Shown: positions 8,902 to 18,138 of the stretch, one piece after another
Layout: every line of letters starts with the position of its first letter
Position numbering within the stretch: the stretch's first letter is position 1
Assembly (NCBI GenBank): GCA_015061815.1
Contig: SUVW01000005.1
Span: 80,549 to 144,548 of the forward strand
Reading direction: 5' to 3'
DNA: 64,000 bases
Source of the DNA: Lentisphaerota bacterium
GTDB lineage: Bacteria > Verrucomicrobiota > Lentisphaeria > Victivallales > Victivallaceae
Made by a program: the position numbers and the translations under genes
The notes under the pieces: generated by a model
Seen by the model: only the letters and a program-made list of their open reading frames with translations
Told to the model about the DNA's origin: nothing
Database searches by the model: none

Positions 8902-9963
8902 TTATTTTATGCTTCCAAGACGTTCCATCCGGTATTCCCCGTTGAGTACTCTTGCGCACCATGAATCCTTGTTTTCAAGATACCATTTGACTGTTTTCCC
9001 GATCCCCGATTCAAATGACTCCTGCACCTGCCATCCCAGGGTGGCAGAAATCTTGGATGCATCGATCGCGTAACGCGCATCATGTCCCGGACGATCCGGA
9101 ACATGTATGATCTGCTCCGCATAACTTTTGCCGTCGCTTCTGGGGGATAAACGGTCAAGAAGAGAGCAGATCGTGTTGACAACTTCCAGATTGGTCTTCT
9201 CGCTGTTGCCGCCGATATTGTAAGTTTCCCCGGGGATGCCCCGGTCGGAAACCAGATAAAGTGCCCGGGCGTGGTCATCGACGTAGAGCCAATCCCGGAT
9301 CTGGTCGCCTTTGCCGTAAATCGGCAGTTCCATGCCGGAAAGCGCGTGCAGGATCATCAGCGGGATCAATTTTTCCGGAAAATGGTACGGCCCGTAATTG
9401 TTGGAACAATTGGTGACCAGTACCGGCAGCGCGAATGTTCTGCCCCAGGCCCGTACCAGATGATCAGCGGAAGCCTTGCTGGCAGAGTAGGGCGAAGAGG
9501 GATCATAGGCTGTGGTTTCATGAAAGAATCCTTCTTTACCCAGAGAGCCGTAAACTTCATCGGTGGAAATATGGTGGAAACGGAAAAGACTTTTTTCCGA
9601 CTCCGGCAAAGCAGAATAATATTTATTTGCACATTCCAGCAAACAGCCGGTACCGACAACATTGGTCATGATAAATTCCATCGGCCCGTCTATCGAACGG
9701 TCAACGTGGCTTTCTGCGGCCAGATGCATGACGTTGGTCGGGCGGAAAGAGGTGAAAATTTCTCTGATCGCCTGCAAGTCGCAAATGTCAGCTTTTTCAA
9801 AGCGGAAACGGTCAGAAGCGGAAACTTCAGACAGATTTTCCATATTTCCGGCGTAAGTGAGTTTATCGACCACACACACTTCATCATTCGTGTGATTGAT
9901 TATGTATCTGACCAGTGCGGAACCGATAAAACCTGCTCCTCCGGTAACGATGATACGTTTCAT
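8902..9963 (-). CDS. rfbB: dTDP-glucose 4,6-dehydratase
   Basis: Converts dTDP-glucose to dTDP-4-keto-6-deoxyglucose, the committed step to dTDP-L-rhamnose and other deoxysugars. The 353-residue protein shows [39 protein letters not shown], the catalytic [12 protein letters not shown] and [18 protein letters not shown], all typical of RfbB. The ATG at 9961-9963 has GGAG about ten bases upstream. A TTG nine codons earlier would overlap the uxs end and is not preferred. The rfbA, rfbC and rfbD partners are not in this window. Confidence 0.93.
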   Translation of the reverse strand: MKRIIVTGGAGFIGSALVRYIINHTNDEVCVVDKLTYAGNMENLSEVSASDRFRFEKADICDLQAIREIFTSFRPTNVMHLAAESHVDRSIDGPMEFIMTNVVGTGCLLECANKYYSALPESEKSLFRFHHISTDEVYGSLGKEGFFHETTAYDPSSPYSASKASADHLVRAWGRTFALPVLVTNCSNNYGPYHFPEKLIPLMILHALSGMELPIYGKGDQIRDWLYVDDHARALYLVSDRGIPGETYNIGGNSEKTNLEVVNTICSLLDRLSPRSDGKSYAEQIIHVPDRPGHDARYAIDASKISATLGWQVQESFESGIGKTVKWYLENKDSWCARVLNGEYRMERLGSIK

Positions 9964-9971
9964 TGTAAAAA

Positions 9972-10937
9972 TTACTCCTCTGCTTTGCAAAAATCAGGAT
10001 CGGTTTTCAACAGATCATCAAAATAAGCGATAGTTTTGGTCAAGCCTTCATGCAGAGGGGTGACCGGCTGCCAGTTGAGCAGCTTTTTCGCTTTGGAAAT
10101 ATCCGGTTTTCGCTGTTTCGGGTCATCGGCCGGCAGAGGCATCCGGATGATTTTTGATTTTGAACCGGTAAGTTCGATCACACTTTCTGCCAGCTGCAAA
10201 ATAGTGAATTCTCCGGGGTTTCCGACGTTGACCGGGCCGGTGACATCATCATCAGTGGCCATAAGCTTTATCATCCCGTCGATAAGATCATCCCGGTAAC
10301 AGAAACTGCGGGTCTGTGAGCCGTCGCCGTAAATCGTGATATCTTTGTTTTGCAATGCCTGCAGAATGAAGTTGCTTACGACCCGGCCGTCGTGCGGATG
10401 CATGCGCGGCCCGTAAGTGTTGAAAATCCTGATGATTTTTGTCCGCAGAGAATTCTGCATCCGGTAGCAGTTGAAAAGTGTTTCCGCACAACGCTTTCCC
10501 TCATCATAGCAGGAGCGGATGCCGATGGGGTTTACATTGCCCCAGTACTCCTCCACCTGCGGGTGGATCGCCGGGTCGCCGTATACTTCACTGGTGGATG
10601 CCTGCAGAATTTTGGCGTTGAGGCGTTTGGCCAGACCCAGCATATTGATTGCACCGTGAACACAGGTTTTCACCGTCTGAACGGGGTCATGCTGATAATG
10701 AATGGGGCTGGCAGGGCAGGCAAGATTGTAGATTTCGTCACATTCGATATAGAGCGGAAAGGTGATATCGTGCCGGATCAACTCAAATTTCGGATCATTC
10801 AGCAAGTGATATATGTTGCGTTTGGAACCGGTGAAAAAATTATCCACGCAGATCACTTCGTTACCTTTTTCCAGAAGTTTTTCGCACAGCCAGCTGCCGA
10901 GGAAGCCGCCGCCGCCGGTTACGAGAATACGTTTCAT
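9972..10937 (-). CDS. uxs: UDP-glucuronate decarboxylase (UDP-xylose synthase)
   Basis: Oxidises and decarboxylates UDP-glucuronate to UDP-xylose using bound NAD. The 321-residue SDR has [35 protein letters not shown], the catalytic YDEGKRCAE and [12 protein letters not shown], a combination specific to UXS enzymes. I start at the ATG 10935-10937. The ATG at 10953-10955 lies inside the probable -10 element (10953-10958), so it is unlikely to be translated. This is the first gene of the three-gene nucleotide-sugar operon; UDP-xylose is probably a surface-glycan building block here. Confidence 0.92.
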   Translation of the reverse strand: MKRILVTGGGGFLGSWLCEKLLEKGNEVICVDNFFTGSKRNIYHLLNDPKFELIRHDITFPLYIECDEIYNLACPASPIHYQHDPVQTVKTCVHGAINMLGLAKRLNAKILQASTSEVYGDPAIHPQVEEYWGNVNPIGIRSCYDEGKRCAETLFNCYRMQNSLRTKIIRIFNTYGPRMHPHDGRVVSNFILQALQNKDITIYGDGSQTRSFCYRDDLIDGMIKLMATDDDVTGPVNVGNPGEFTILQLAESVIELTGSKSKIIRMPLPADDPKQRKPDISKAKKLLNWQPVTPLHEGLTKTIAYFDDLLKTDPDFCKAEE

Positions 10938-10952
10938 TTTCAGAGTATCTCC

Positions 10953-10979
10953 CATATACTGTAAATATTATGCTGTCAA
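10953..10979 (-). promoter_or_regulatory. Probable promoter of the nucleotide-sugar operon
   Basis: Read on the minus strand, TTGACA (10974-10979) is followed after 15 bases by TATATG (10953-10958). The spacing is short, so confidence is limited. It fits an initiation point just upstream of the uxs ATG at 10937. Confidence 0.45.
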
Positions 10980-11133
10980 CTATAAATTACACCGCCATTT
11001 GAGAAATTACAAGTATACTTGCCGATAAACCCGCTTTTTCCCGTAATTGCGGTGTTTTCCGGTAAAAACCGCCGGGAGGTAAGGAAAATATGAAAAAAAT
11101 TGTTTTTTTTTATATGTTCCGGGGAATTTTCTG

Positions 11134-11162
11134 TTGAAAAATGTAAAAATACAGTCTATAGT
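11134..11162 (+). promoter_or_regulatory. Promoter of the pseudopilin operon
   Basis: TTGAAA (11134-11139), a 17-base spacer and TATAGT (11157-11162) predict a start near 11169, about 30 bases before the first pseudopilin ATG. Confidence 0.65.
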
Positions 11163-11199
11163 ATCTCCGGCAGTGTGGAATATTACGGGAGGAACCGCG

Positions 11200-11973
11200 A
11201 TGAAGCATTACAGAAAACACTCCTTTACATTGATCGAATTGCTCGCTGTGATCGGAATTACAGCACTTTTGATCGGTATTTTTGCTCCGGCATTCAGCCG
11301 TTTGATGTCCGGAAACAAGGTCGATCAGATGGCATCAAATTTTAAAACCGGTATGGAAGTGGCGCAAGCCAGGGCGATTTCTTCGCGCAAATATGTGGCA
11401 ATGATCATTCCGACAAACGATAGTGATATCAGTGATGCGAATTTGAAAAAATTTGTCAATGGCGGCTACCGTCTGGCTTACGTGAAAAAGGATGGAACTT
11501 TCATCAACTGGGTTCCGGGGGCGGCATGGACCAATATGCCGGATGGGGCAATGCTGGTGGCTTGTGCGAGACATAAAAACTGGCAGGATGAAACTTCCGG
11601 AAAATTTATGCCGCTTTCAAAGGCCGGGATCGAAACCGCCACGACCAAAGCCGTTTCCGGTTACGAATGTTTGGATGTTATTTATGCCAAAGACTCCAAA
11701 GATGCTGATATCAAGGCCCTGGGGACGGCAGATACTGAAGGTTCGTGTGATAACTGGCGGGGAATAATATTTACACCTTTTGGCGGATTTGATAACAGCG
11801 ACACCCCATTGCTGTTGTTTTTTACCGAAGCAAGGATAAATGACGGTCAGTATGAATATGCCAATAAGGATAACTTTGTGGTATTGAAGCTCAATCCCAT
11901 TACCGGCAAGGTTTCTTACCTGCCGATGGAAGACGGCGAAGCAGATAATGCAGGAGGCAGCGGCGATGAATAA
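11200..11973 (+). CDS. Minor pseudopilin, GspH/FimT-like
   Basis: A 257-residue prepilin-like protein. After a short basic leader (MKHYRKHS) comes the class III cleavage/methylation segment FTLIELLAVIGITALLIGIF with Glu at +5, then a globular domain. The residue before the cleavage site is Ser rather than Gly. Such proteins are processed by prepilin peptidase (one is encoded at 37495-38370) and join the tip complex of type II secretion or type IV pili. The start has a GGGAGG site at 11188-11193; an upstream ATG at 11143 lies between the promoter elements. It is first in an operon whose order matches GspH-I-J-K, hence the assignment, which is positional as well as sequence-based. Confidence 0.8.
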   Translation: MKHYRKHSFTLIELLAVIGITALLIGIFAPAFSRLMSGNKVDQMASNFKTGMEVAQARAISSRKYVAMIIPTNDSDISDANLKKFVNGGYRLAYVKKDGTFINWVPGAAWTNMPDGAMLVACARHKNWQDETSGKFMPLSKAGIETATTKAVSGYECLDVIYAKDSKDADIKALGTADTEGSCDNWRGIIFTPFGGFDNSDTPLLLFFTEARINDGQYEYANKDNFVVLKLNPITGKVSYLPMEDGEADNAGGSGDE

Positions 11974-12640
11974 GATCAGAAAATACCGTTTCAATATGGT
12001 TGAAATCATGTTGGCGATAGTTATTTTATCGGTTGGAATGGCCAGTGTTTTTGTTCTCTTTCCGGCGGGATTGAGCAACCACCGCAGTGCAATGGCGGAA
12101 AACAGCATTGCGGATATTGCCGAACTGGTGATTTCCCGTATCCGGGCAGAAAGTGCGTTGTCGGTTAATTCCGATGGTTTTCGCAGTGATGTGACTTTTC
12201 CTTTGCGTTCTGCTTTGGAGGTGGGGGGGGCCATCAAAGATCCGGCAACTTCCTGGGATGACGGATTGAGTGACGATGAACCCTGGACATGGAAAAAAGA
12301 AGCTGACGGCTTGTACATGGTGCGGCAGGTTTCCGGACCGAAAGATGATTATTATGTGGATTTTTCTGCGGTTGTGGCGGTTTATAAAGAGGAAAGCTCT
12401 GAGTTTGGAAAAGAGTTTTTTGTTCCGATAAACTGGGGGGTCGAAAGCAACTATACCGCTTTGTCGGATAAAGGGGCTTCCGGTTCAAATCCCGGAGATG
12501 TTAAGGCTCTGGATGTGGGAAATTTTATACTGCCGCTGGTCATGGAAATAAGTTATCCGGCTGATTTGCCGTATGCAGAACGGGAAAAGGCTTATTTCCG
12601 GTTTGAGATCTACAATGAACGTTTTGAATTGAAAAAATGA
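11966..12640 (+). CDS. Minor pseudopilin, GspI/PilV-like
   Basis: A 224-residue protein with the leader MNKIRKYR and hydrophobic segment FNMVEIMLAIVILSVGMASV, retaining Glu at +5. The segment 'EIMLAIVILSVGM' resembles PilV/GspI. The residue at -1 is Arg, not Gly. The ATG overlaps the end of the previous gene and has GGAGG ten bases upstream. The C-terminal part has no motif I recognise. It is presumably part of the tip or priming complex with its neighbours. Confidence 0.75.
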   Translation: MNKIRKYRFNMVEIMLAIVILSVGMASVFVLFPAGLSNHRSAMAENSIADIAELVISRIRAESALSVNSDGFRSDVTFPLRSALEVGGAIKDPATSWDDGLSDDEPWTWKKEADGLYMVRQVSGPKDDYYVDFSAVVAVYKEESSEFGKEFFVPINWGVESNYTALSDKGASGSNPGDVKALDVGNFILPLVMEISYPADLPYAEREKAYFRFEIYNERFELKK

Positions 12641-12653
12641 AGAGGTGGCGACC

Positions 12654-13523
12654 GTGAAAAAATACAGCAGGCAAAACTTCACTTTGATCGAATTGCTGGC
12701 GGCAATGGCAGTATTCAGCATATTGCTGGTAGTTTCTTTGCGGCTTTTTTCCGGAGCGCAGCAGATGTGGCTGCGCAGTGAACAGAAGACCGACACCTTT
12801 GCTTCTGCGCGGACGGCGATGGAATTTCTGGCTTCCCGGATGCAGACATTGACCTATATTGAGGACAGCTCCTATGCCAATCAGTATCCTTTTGAGATGA
12901 ATGAAGAATATATATGGTTTGTCAGTAATGTGGCAATGGGCGATGGCAATCACTCCCGGCATTTTGTCAAATTCCGTCTGGTCGATCCGGATGGGTCATC
13001 GGAACATGCCGGCAAATTGCAAATGATAAAATATACCGGACAGAATGCGAAAAGCAAAAACTTTTTCGGTCAGCTTTTCCCATCTTACAATGAAACAGCC
13101 CGGCGCAACCGGAAAATAAAATCGGTGGATGAAGCTGTTGATCACTTGAACAATGTGTTTGAAAAGTTTGATGAAAATGATTTTGAAGATCACCCGACGG
13201 TAGATGGAGTGGAAACCAGGGCGGTCGCTGTGGATATCTGTGAAAACGTTATCGGTTTGAAGTTCACCCGGTATGTTGCTCTGGAAGATCCGGGTGATCC
13301 GAATAACGCATCAAAAAACAAATTGGATGAAACTGCAAAAACCGGAAAAACCAATGCGGCTCCTTATCTGGTTGAGATCGAGTTGAAAATGCTGGACAGC
13401 CGGGAGAGTTTCTTCAAATGGAGAGAGAATAAAGAGGATGCAGACAAAAGGAATGATATCTTTCTGGAACATGGCTATACATTCCGCCGGGCAGTACTGC
13501 TGGGCAAGAAAGGAAGTGAATGA
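12654..13523 (+). CDS. Minor pseudopilin, GspJ/PilW-like
   Basis: A 289-residue protein with leader MKKYSRQN and segment FTLIELLAAMAVFSILLVVSL (Glu at +5; Asn at -1), followed by a region like GspJ/PilW (LRLFSGAQQMWLRSEQKTDTFASARTA). The start is GTG at 12654, with an AGAGGTGG site just upstream at 12641-12648. A GTG three codons earlier is inside that site. The stop overlaps the next gene (ATGA). Its role is inferred from family and order: assembly of the pseudopilus tip. Confidence 0.75.
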   Translation: MKKYSRQNFTLIELLAAMAVFSILLVVSLRLFSGAQQMWLRSEQKTDTFASARTAMEFLASRMQTLTYIEDSSYANQYPFEMNEEYIWFVSNVAMGDGNHSRHFVKFRLVDPDGSSEHAGKLQMIKYTGQNAKSKNFFGQLFPSYNETARRNRKIKSVDEAVDHLNNVFEKFDENDFEDHPTVDGVETRAVAVDICENVIGLKFTRYVALEDPGDPNNASKNKLDETAKTGKTNAAPYLVEIELKMLDSRESFFKWRENKEDADKRNDIFLEHGYTFRRAVLLGKKGSE

Positions 13524-16500
13524 TGAAATATACTCCTCAAAAAAATAGTTCCGAAAGCGGTATGGCTCTGATTTTTGCCGTTGGGCTGCTGGCGTTGCTG
13601 CTGATGATCGGTATGGCGTTTGTCGGTAATGCTGTCAATTACCGCAAGGTGGCGGAAAACAACAGTTCACGCACCCGTTCCCGGATGTTTGCGTTGTCGG
13701 CGGTCAGCCGGGCGGCAAGTTCATTGATGGTTTACGCGCATCAATATGCGAAAAGTGATCCGAATAAAAAATTTCCGGAAAGCTTTGACGGGATCTACAG
13801 TTTTGCGGCTTATGACAACAACGGTAATGCAGCATCCGGCGGGGCCAATGAATACAATGATGCATTGAAAGGGGCCGATTCCGTTCTTCAGGCTCCGGTA
13901 AACAGTTCGGTTATTTCCAATCGGACGGCTGTTAAATTCAATCAGCAGTTTTCCAATGAGTGGCCGGGAAGATGGGTTTTCTTTACCAACGGGAAAAATG
14001 ATCTTGTTTCCGGAGAAACTCCCCGCCGTTTGATCGGTAGGGCTGCATGGCAGGTGATCGGTTCTCCGGCGCAGCTGCTTGCTCCGGTCTTTATGCGAGG
14101 ACACTTGGAACTGGATAAAGCCGCTAATGCCGGTACAGATGTTTTTGTCCCATCGGAAAACCGCTGGGGCAGAGAGATCGATGAAGTTTTTCTCGGTGAT
14201 TTTTCCGGTGTGTCCGATGCCTGGAATCCGGCACATGTGTTGTTTACCAATGTTGCAACTCAATTGGAAACGACTGCAAGTACGATGATGGACTATCAGA
14301 ATATCTATAATGTGACCTCAACGCCCGGAGCCGCTGAAACACAGCGGTGGGTGGAAAAGTGGTTCATCCCGGATTTTGAAAAAAATAAAACAGTTGCTGA
14401 TCCATCCCGGATAGCTGCGGAAACCTATGCAGACGGCGGGGATTCATTGTTGCGGTTCAATATTTCTGAATTGGGCGAATATCATACTCTGGATTGGGAT
14501 GCCGGCAACACCGGCGAAAAAGGTTGGCGCAAAGCGTATGATGTCAATGATAATGCCGACCAATGGTATGCCCGGCTGGGGATCGATACGACTGTCGCCG
14601 GTGAAAGCGGTAAGGTCAACAGTTTTGAATCCATCAAACTGCTGACTCAGGACAGTCTGTTGTATGAAGGCGGGATCGCCGATGACGGTGAATATGCAAA
14701 AGATGGCGATACCAATGGTTTGCCGTTCCTGCGCCGTATCGGAAATGCTGCAGGCTCATTCGCTGATTTGGGAACTCTGCGTAAACAGATCGCGGCAAAT
14801 TTCAACGATTACTGTGATGCCGATGGTATACCCACTTCGGATGTTGAGGCCAAAAAATGGCTTGAGGCTCCGGTCGCCGGTGCCGGTGGGGTATTGACTT
14901 ACACTCATCCCACTTTTACCGGTAACGAAAAAACTCCGTATCTTTATGAAATCGGTGCCCTTTTCAAAATCACCGGGGCCGGAACTGATGGCGAGGCGCA
15001 ATTGACCTTGGATAACACCGTTTTCCCGGATGCGAATGGCACTTTGATCACCACGATCAAAAATAATAACTTTTTGTTGAATATTGCTCCGATGGTCAAA
15101 TTGGCCAATATTTATCCGTTTGATGCAGATAATGGCGGATATTCTGATATTCAGGCAATGGTGGATTTCGGTGCGCTTTCAGCCAGAATGAAAATAACTG
15201 AAATCAAATTGAAAAATATCAAATTTGAATATGTTGTCAGTGAACAGAAAACGGATGCTGCGGGTGATCCGGAAACGGATGCTGCGGGCAATCCGGTTAT
15301 GGAAGATGTTACGAAAAAGGGAACTGTCGGGGAATTAAAAATTACTTTGAATAGTTTTTCTACTGTCGGAACGACTGATCTTTCGGCCTTGAAAGAGAAA
15401 ATTTTGTCTGCATCATTGAATGATGGGGAATTGACGCATACGGCCGGAAGTGAGGCGTATGTGGACTTTTCAGGAACTGATTTGGGAAATACCGATGGCG
15501 CAAAACCTTACCCATTCAGTTTTGCCAAAGATAAGTGGCAGAAAAATGAGTCCGGCAAAGTTTCCCTGAAAGCGTATAATTCTAGCGGAGATACTGATAT
15601 AGCTGAATTGAAAATAGGAGTTGATATTCTGGATAAAGTTGGCTCCGGAAATTTGCCGGCTGATTTTGCTTCGGCCAAGGAAGGAAGCAAAAAAATTACC
15701 GGCGTGGAAGCGGTGATCGTTGATGAAATCAAGGTGACACATGTTTCGGCAAATCCGCAAAGAGCCGTGCTGAGTGCCAAATTGACCAATAAGTTGAATT
15801 TGCCGTCCGGCGCGGCTGCCGGTGACAGAATAGGTATAGATTATGCCAAACTGTCTGGTGCCGGAAGTGCGGCGCGGGAGTGGGATGATGTCAATCAAAC
15901 ATTTACATTCGGCACAGACAAGACGATGGCGATCGCATTGGGAACTTTCCGCAATTATGACCCCCGGCAGAATCTTAATCCGGATGATTGGACGTTTGAA
16001 GGAAAATCCATTGCGGTAGCGAATGCTGCTTCTCCGGAAGAGGTTTACGGAACAACTCCGGTTATGGATGTTGCAAGTGGTTTTATCGGCAATCAGAATC
16101 AAAGCAGCAGCATGGAATTCAGTCCGCAGAATCCATATACCCCTGCCGATCCTGACACATTGAGAGTGTGCGATGAAGAACTGGCAGAAGGACCGGCCTA
16201 TACCGGCAGCGGCAAAGACAAACATATTTCCACCGCCGTCATCCGCAATGCGCCGATGATGAGTCCCTGGGAGATCGGTTTTATCCATCGCGGAATCAGG
16301 TGGCAGACCATAAATATCAAAAATGCCGGATTTACGGAGTTTGCTTCCAATGAAGATAATTGGGGCAACGCGGGAAGCGCATACCAGGTTGGTGATGGTG
16401 CTATCCTTGAGCAGATCAAAATGACCGGGAAGATCCATACTTACGGTAAAATAAATGTCAATCTGCTCCGTCCTGCGGCACCGAATTATGATCCGGCAAG

Positions 16501-17152
16501 AGATCCGGAAATTTTGGCTGCTCTTTTTCGCAATATCCGTTACGGCGAAGATCCGGCAAATTTTATTGTTAATTCCACCCGGGGCAGTAATGGTGAATTC
16601 CCGGAAGAAATTACTGCCGGATCGAGTTTGATCGATGAAACAGCGGTGGCTGATATCAAAACAAATTTTGCTGCCAATGCCAAAGAGAGTAACTATAGCG
16701 GTAAACTCGGTTTTCTGAATTACGGCACGACTTACTCTCTGGAAAATGCTTTCCATGCGACTATCGGAAGTTCACAAAAGACCGATGCCGCCCAGGAGGA
16801 GATCATCGGCAAGACGATCAATCTGATTTGTGCCACCTCCCACACACCTTCGGTCATCAATATGATGGTCGTTGCGCAAAGTATCAAAGATGTGGCAGGC
16901 ACGCAGGTGCGGTTGTTTGATCCGGATGATAAAGGGGATTACACTGTCTCCGGAAGCAATATTAAAATCGAAGACGATGGCGTAGCCACCAAAACTGATT
17001 GTAAATACGGTAAATTCGATTATCTGGAACATAACAGTGATCCGGGTAAAAATATCTACTTTGATGAGATCACCGGAGAAGTGAAAATGTTTGTCCGGCT
17101 TTATATCAACGATAAAGGGAGGATGGTAATCAACCGGATTACCTATCTTTGA
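13520..17152 (+). CDS. Giant GspK/PilX-like pilus-tip protein
   Basis: A 1,210-residue protein with one N-terminal hydrophobic segment (GMALIFAVGLLALLLMIGMAF, about residues 14-35) preceded by Gly. The +5 position is Phe, not Glu, as in GspK pseudopilins, which lack Glu5. The remaining ~1,170 residues are polar and presumably exported. They include a short internal repeat (TDAAGDPETDAAGNP, about residue 578) and many Asp/Gly/Asn-rich turns. Ordinary GspK has about 330 residues and PilX about 200, so this is several times larger. It closes the four-gene cluster, overlapping the previous stop. I see no known enzymatic motif. A tip adhesin or substrate-binding role is inference. Confidence 0.65.
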   Translation: MMKYTPQKNSSESGMALIFAVGLLALLLMIGMAFVGNAVNYRKVAENNSSRTRSRMFALSAVSRAASSLMVYAHQYAKSDPNKKFPESFDGIYSFAAYDNNGNAASGGANEYNDALKGADSVLQAPVNSSVISNRTAVKFNQQFSNEWPGRWVFFTNGKNDLVSGETPRRLIGRAAWQVIGSPAQLLAPVFMRGHLELDKAANAGTDVFVPSENRWGREIDEVFLGDFSGVSDAWNPAHVLFTNVATQLETTASTMMDYQNIYNVTSTPGAAETQRWVEKWFIPDFEKNKTVADPSRIAAETYADGGDSLLRFNISELGEYHTLDWDAGNTGEKGWRKAYDVNDNADQWYARLGIDTTVAGESGKVNSFESIKLLTQDSLLYEGGIADDGEYAKDGDTNGLPFLRRIGNAAGSFADLGTLRKQIAANFNDYCDADGIPTSDVEAKKWLEAPVAGAGGVLTYTHPTFTGNEKTPYLYEIGALFKITGAGTDGEAQLTLDNTVFPDANGTLITTIKNNNFLLNIAPMVKLANIYPFDADNGGYSDIQAMVDFGALSARMKITEIKLKNIKFEYVVSEQKTDAAGDPETDAAGNPVMEDVTKKGTVGELKITLNSFSTVGTTDLSALKEKILSASLNDGELTHTAGSEAYVDFSGTDLGNTDGAKPYPFSFAKDKWQKNESGKVSLKAYNSSGDTDIAELKIGVDILDKVGSGNLPADFASAKEGSKKITGVEAVIVDEIKVTHVSANPQRAVLSAKLTNKLNLPSGAAAGDRIGIDYAKLSGAGSAAREWDDVNQTFTFGTDKTMAIALGTFRNYDPRQNLNPDDWTFEGKSIAVANAASPEEVYGTTPVMDVASGFIGNQNQSSSMEFSPQNPYTPADPDTLRVCDEELAEGPAYTGSGKDKHISTAVIRNAPMMSPWEIGFIHRGIRWQTINIKNAGFTEFASNEDNWGNAGSAYQVGDGAILEQIKMTGKIHTYGKINVNLLRPAAPNYDPARDPEILAALFRNIRYGEDPANFIVNSTRGSNGEFPEEITAGSSLIDETAVADIKTNFAANAKESNYSGKLGFLNYGTTYSLENAFHATIGSSQKTDAAQEEIIGKTINLICATSHTPSVINMMVVAQSIKDVAGTQVRLFDPDDKGDYTVSGSNIKIEDDGVATKTDCKYGKFDYLEHNSDPGKNIYFDEITGEVKMFVRLYINDKGRMVINRITYL

Positions 17153-17157
17153 TAAAT

Positions 17158-17793
17158 ATGACAGACGAAATCATCATCCTTGCGGACGGCGAATTTCCCC
17201 GCCGTCCGCAATTGCTTGAAATGCTGAAAAGGGCCAAATGTGTGATCTGCTGTGACGGTGCTGCGGATAAGCTGCTGACTTTCGGCAGGGAACCGGATTG
17301 GATCGTCGGCGATCTGGACAGCGTTTCACCGGAAACCCGGAATCGTTTTGCCGACCGGGCGGTTAAATTTTTTGAACAGGAGACCAACGATCTGGCTAAA
17401 AGTTTCCGTTTCTGCCGGGAAAAAGGTTTTACAGTTTCCGCTATTCTTGGTGCTGCCGGTGCGCGGGAAGATCACTTTTTAGGTAATCTCGGGCAATTTG
17501 CTGAAGTTTCCTCTTCCTTTCCCGGTATCCGGCTTTACACGGAAACCGGATACTTTTGCTGTTTTGCCGGACAGGGGAGTTTTGAAGCGCCGGCCGGCAG
17601 TCAGGTGTCGATCTTTTCTTTCGACCCCCGGGCAGAGTTGAACTCCGCAGGGTTGAAGTATCCATTGAAAAATTTATCGCTCATGTGGTGGTATTCCGGT
17701 ACACTTAATGAAGTTTGCGTTTCGCCTTTTACTTTGCAAAGCAGTTCTTCAACTCCGATTTTGCTCTTTTTTAAGTATCCGGACTTGAATTAA
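17158..17793 (+). CDS. thiN: Thiamine pyrophosphokinase
   Basis: Transfers pyrophosphate from ATP to thiamine, giving thiamine diphosphate. The 211-residue protein shows the family motifs CCDGAAD, WIVGDLDSV, ETNDLAKSF and GAAGAREDHFLGNL. Mg and substrate are bound by the aspartates of GDLDS and NDLAK. The C-terminal thiamine-binding beta part is present. I start at the ATG 17158; a TTG three codons earlier overlaps the preceding stop. No strong ribosome-binding site is visible, so translation may depend on coupling to the upstream gene. Its link to the pseudopilin operon is probably just transcriptional. Confidence 0.9.
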   Translation: MTDEIIILADGEFPRRPQLLEMLKRAKCVICCDGAADKLLTFGREPDWIVGDLDSVSPETRNRFADRAVKFFEQETNDLAKSFRFCREKGFTVSAILGAAGAREDHFLGNLGQFAEVSSSFPGIRLYTETGYFCCFAGQGSFEAPAGSQVSIFSFDPRAELNSAGLKYPLKNLSLMWWYSGTLNEVCVSPFTLQSSSSTPILLFFKYPDLN

Positions 17794-17813
17794 CGCACTT
17801 TTTGTTGTATATT
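17785..17813 (+). promoter_or_regulatory. Promoter of rpsU
   Basis: TTGAAT (17785-17790), 17-base spacer, TATATT (17808-17813). The -35 element overlaps the thiN stop. The predicted leader of rpsU is about 44 bases. Confidence 0.65.
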
Positions 17814-17863
17814 AAGAAATATTATGTTTGTTGAGGCAATTTTTTTGAAAGGGGGTGAATCCT

Positions 17864-18031
17864 ATGCATACCGAAGTCCGCGTCAAAAAAGGTGAGGTCA
17901 TCGACCGCGCTCTGCGTCGGCTGAAAAAGAAGCTTGACAAAGAGGGAACCCTCAAAGAACTGCGTAACCGCCGGCACTATGAAAAGCCGAGCGAAATCAA
18001 ACGCCGCGAAGCCAAACAGCGTCGTCACTGA
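17864..18031 (+). CDS. rpsU: 30S ribosomal protein S21
   Basis: A 55-residue, very basic protein ([20 protein letters not shown]...; tail [10 protein letters not shown]) that matches bacterial S21 across its length, including the [34 protein letters not shown] core. S21 binds the small subunit near the 16S 3' end and aids initiation. It has a strong GGGGGTG-type ribosome-binding site at 17851-17856, its own promoter and its own terminator, so it is a monocistronic gene. Confidence 0.95.
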   Translation: MHTEVRVKKGEVIDRALRRLKKKLDKEGTLKELRNRRHYEKPSEIKRREAKQRRH

Positions 18032-18041
18032 TCGCAGAAGT

Positions 18042-18091
18042 AAAAAAGGCTGTTGCCAAACCTTGAAACAAGGTGAGCAACGGCCTTTTTT
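18042..18091 (+). terminator. rpsU terminator with a nested hairpin
   Basis: The outer stem is GGCTGTTGC/GCAACGGCC (one wobble pair), followed by six Ts. The loop itself holds a second perfect stem, ACCTTG/CAAGGT with loop AAA. The A tract on the left makes it potentially bidirectional against the convergent GH106-like gene. Confidence 0.85.
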
Positions 18092-18138
18092 GTTTGTTAT
18101 TGTTCTGTTTACAGTGCTGTATCCGGATTTTTTGTCGA

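Noticed and set aside
11134..11199. Longer start for the first pseudopilin (22 extra codons)
   Set aside because: It would overlap the promoter and lacks a ribosome-binding site; the ATG at 11200 has GGGAGG and gives a proper prepilin leader.
15470..16756. 428-codon minus-strand frame inside the giant GspK/PilX-like gene
   Set aside because: No ribosome-binding site or motif; the plus-strand operon is continuous and ATGA-coupled.
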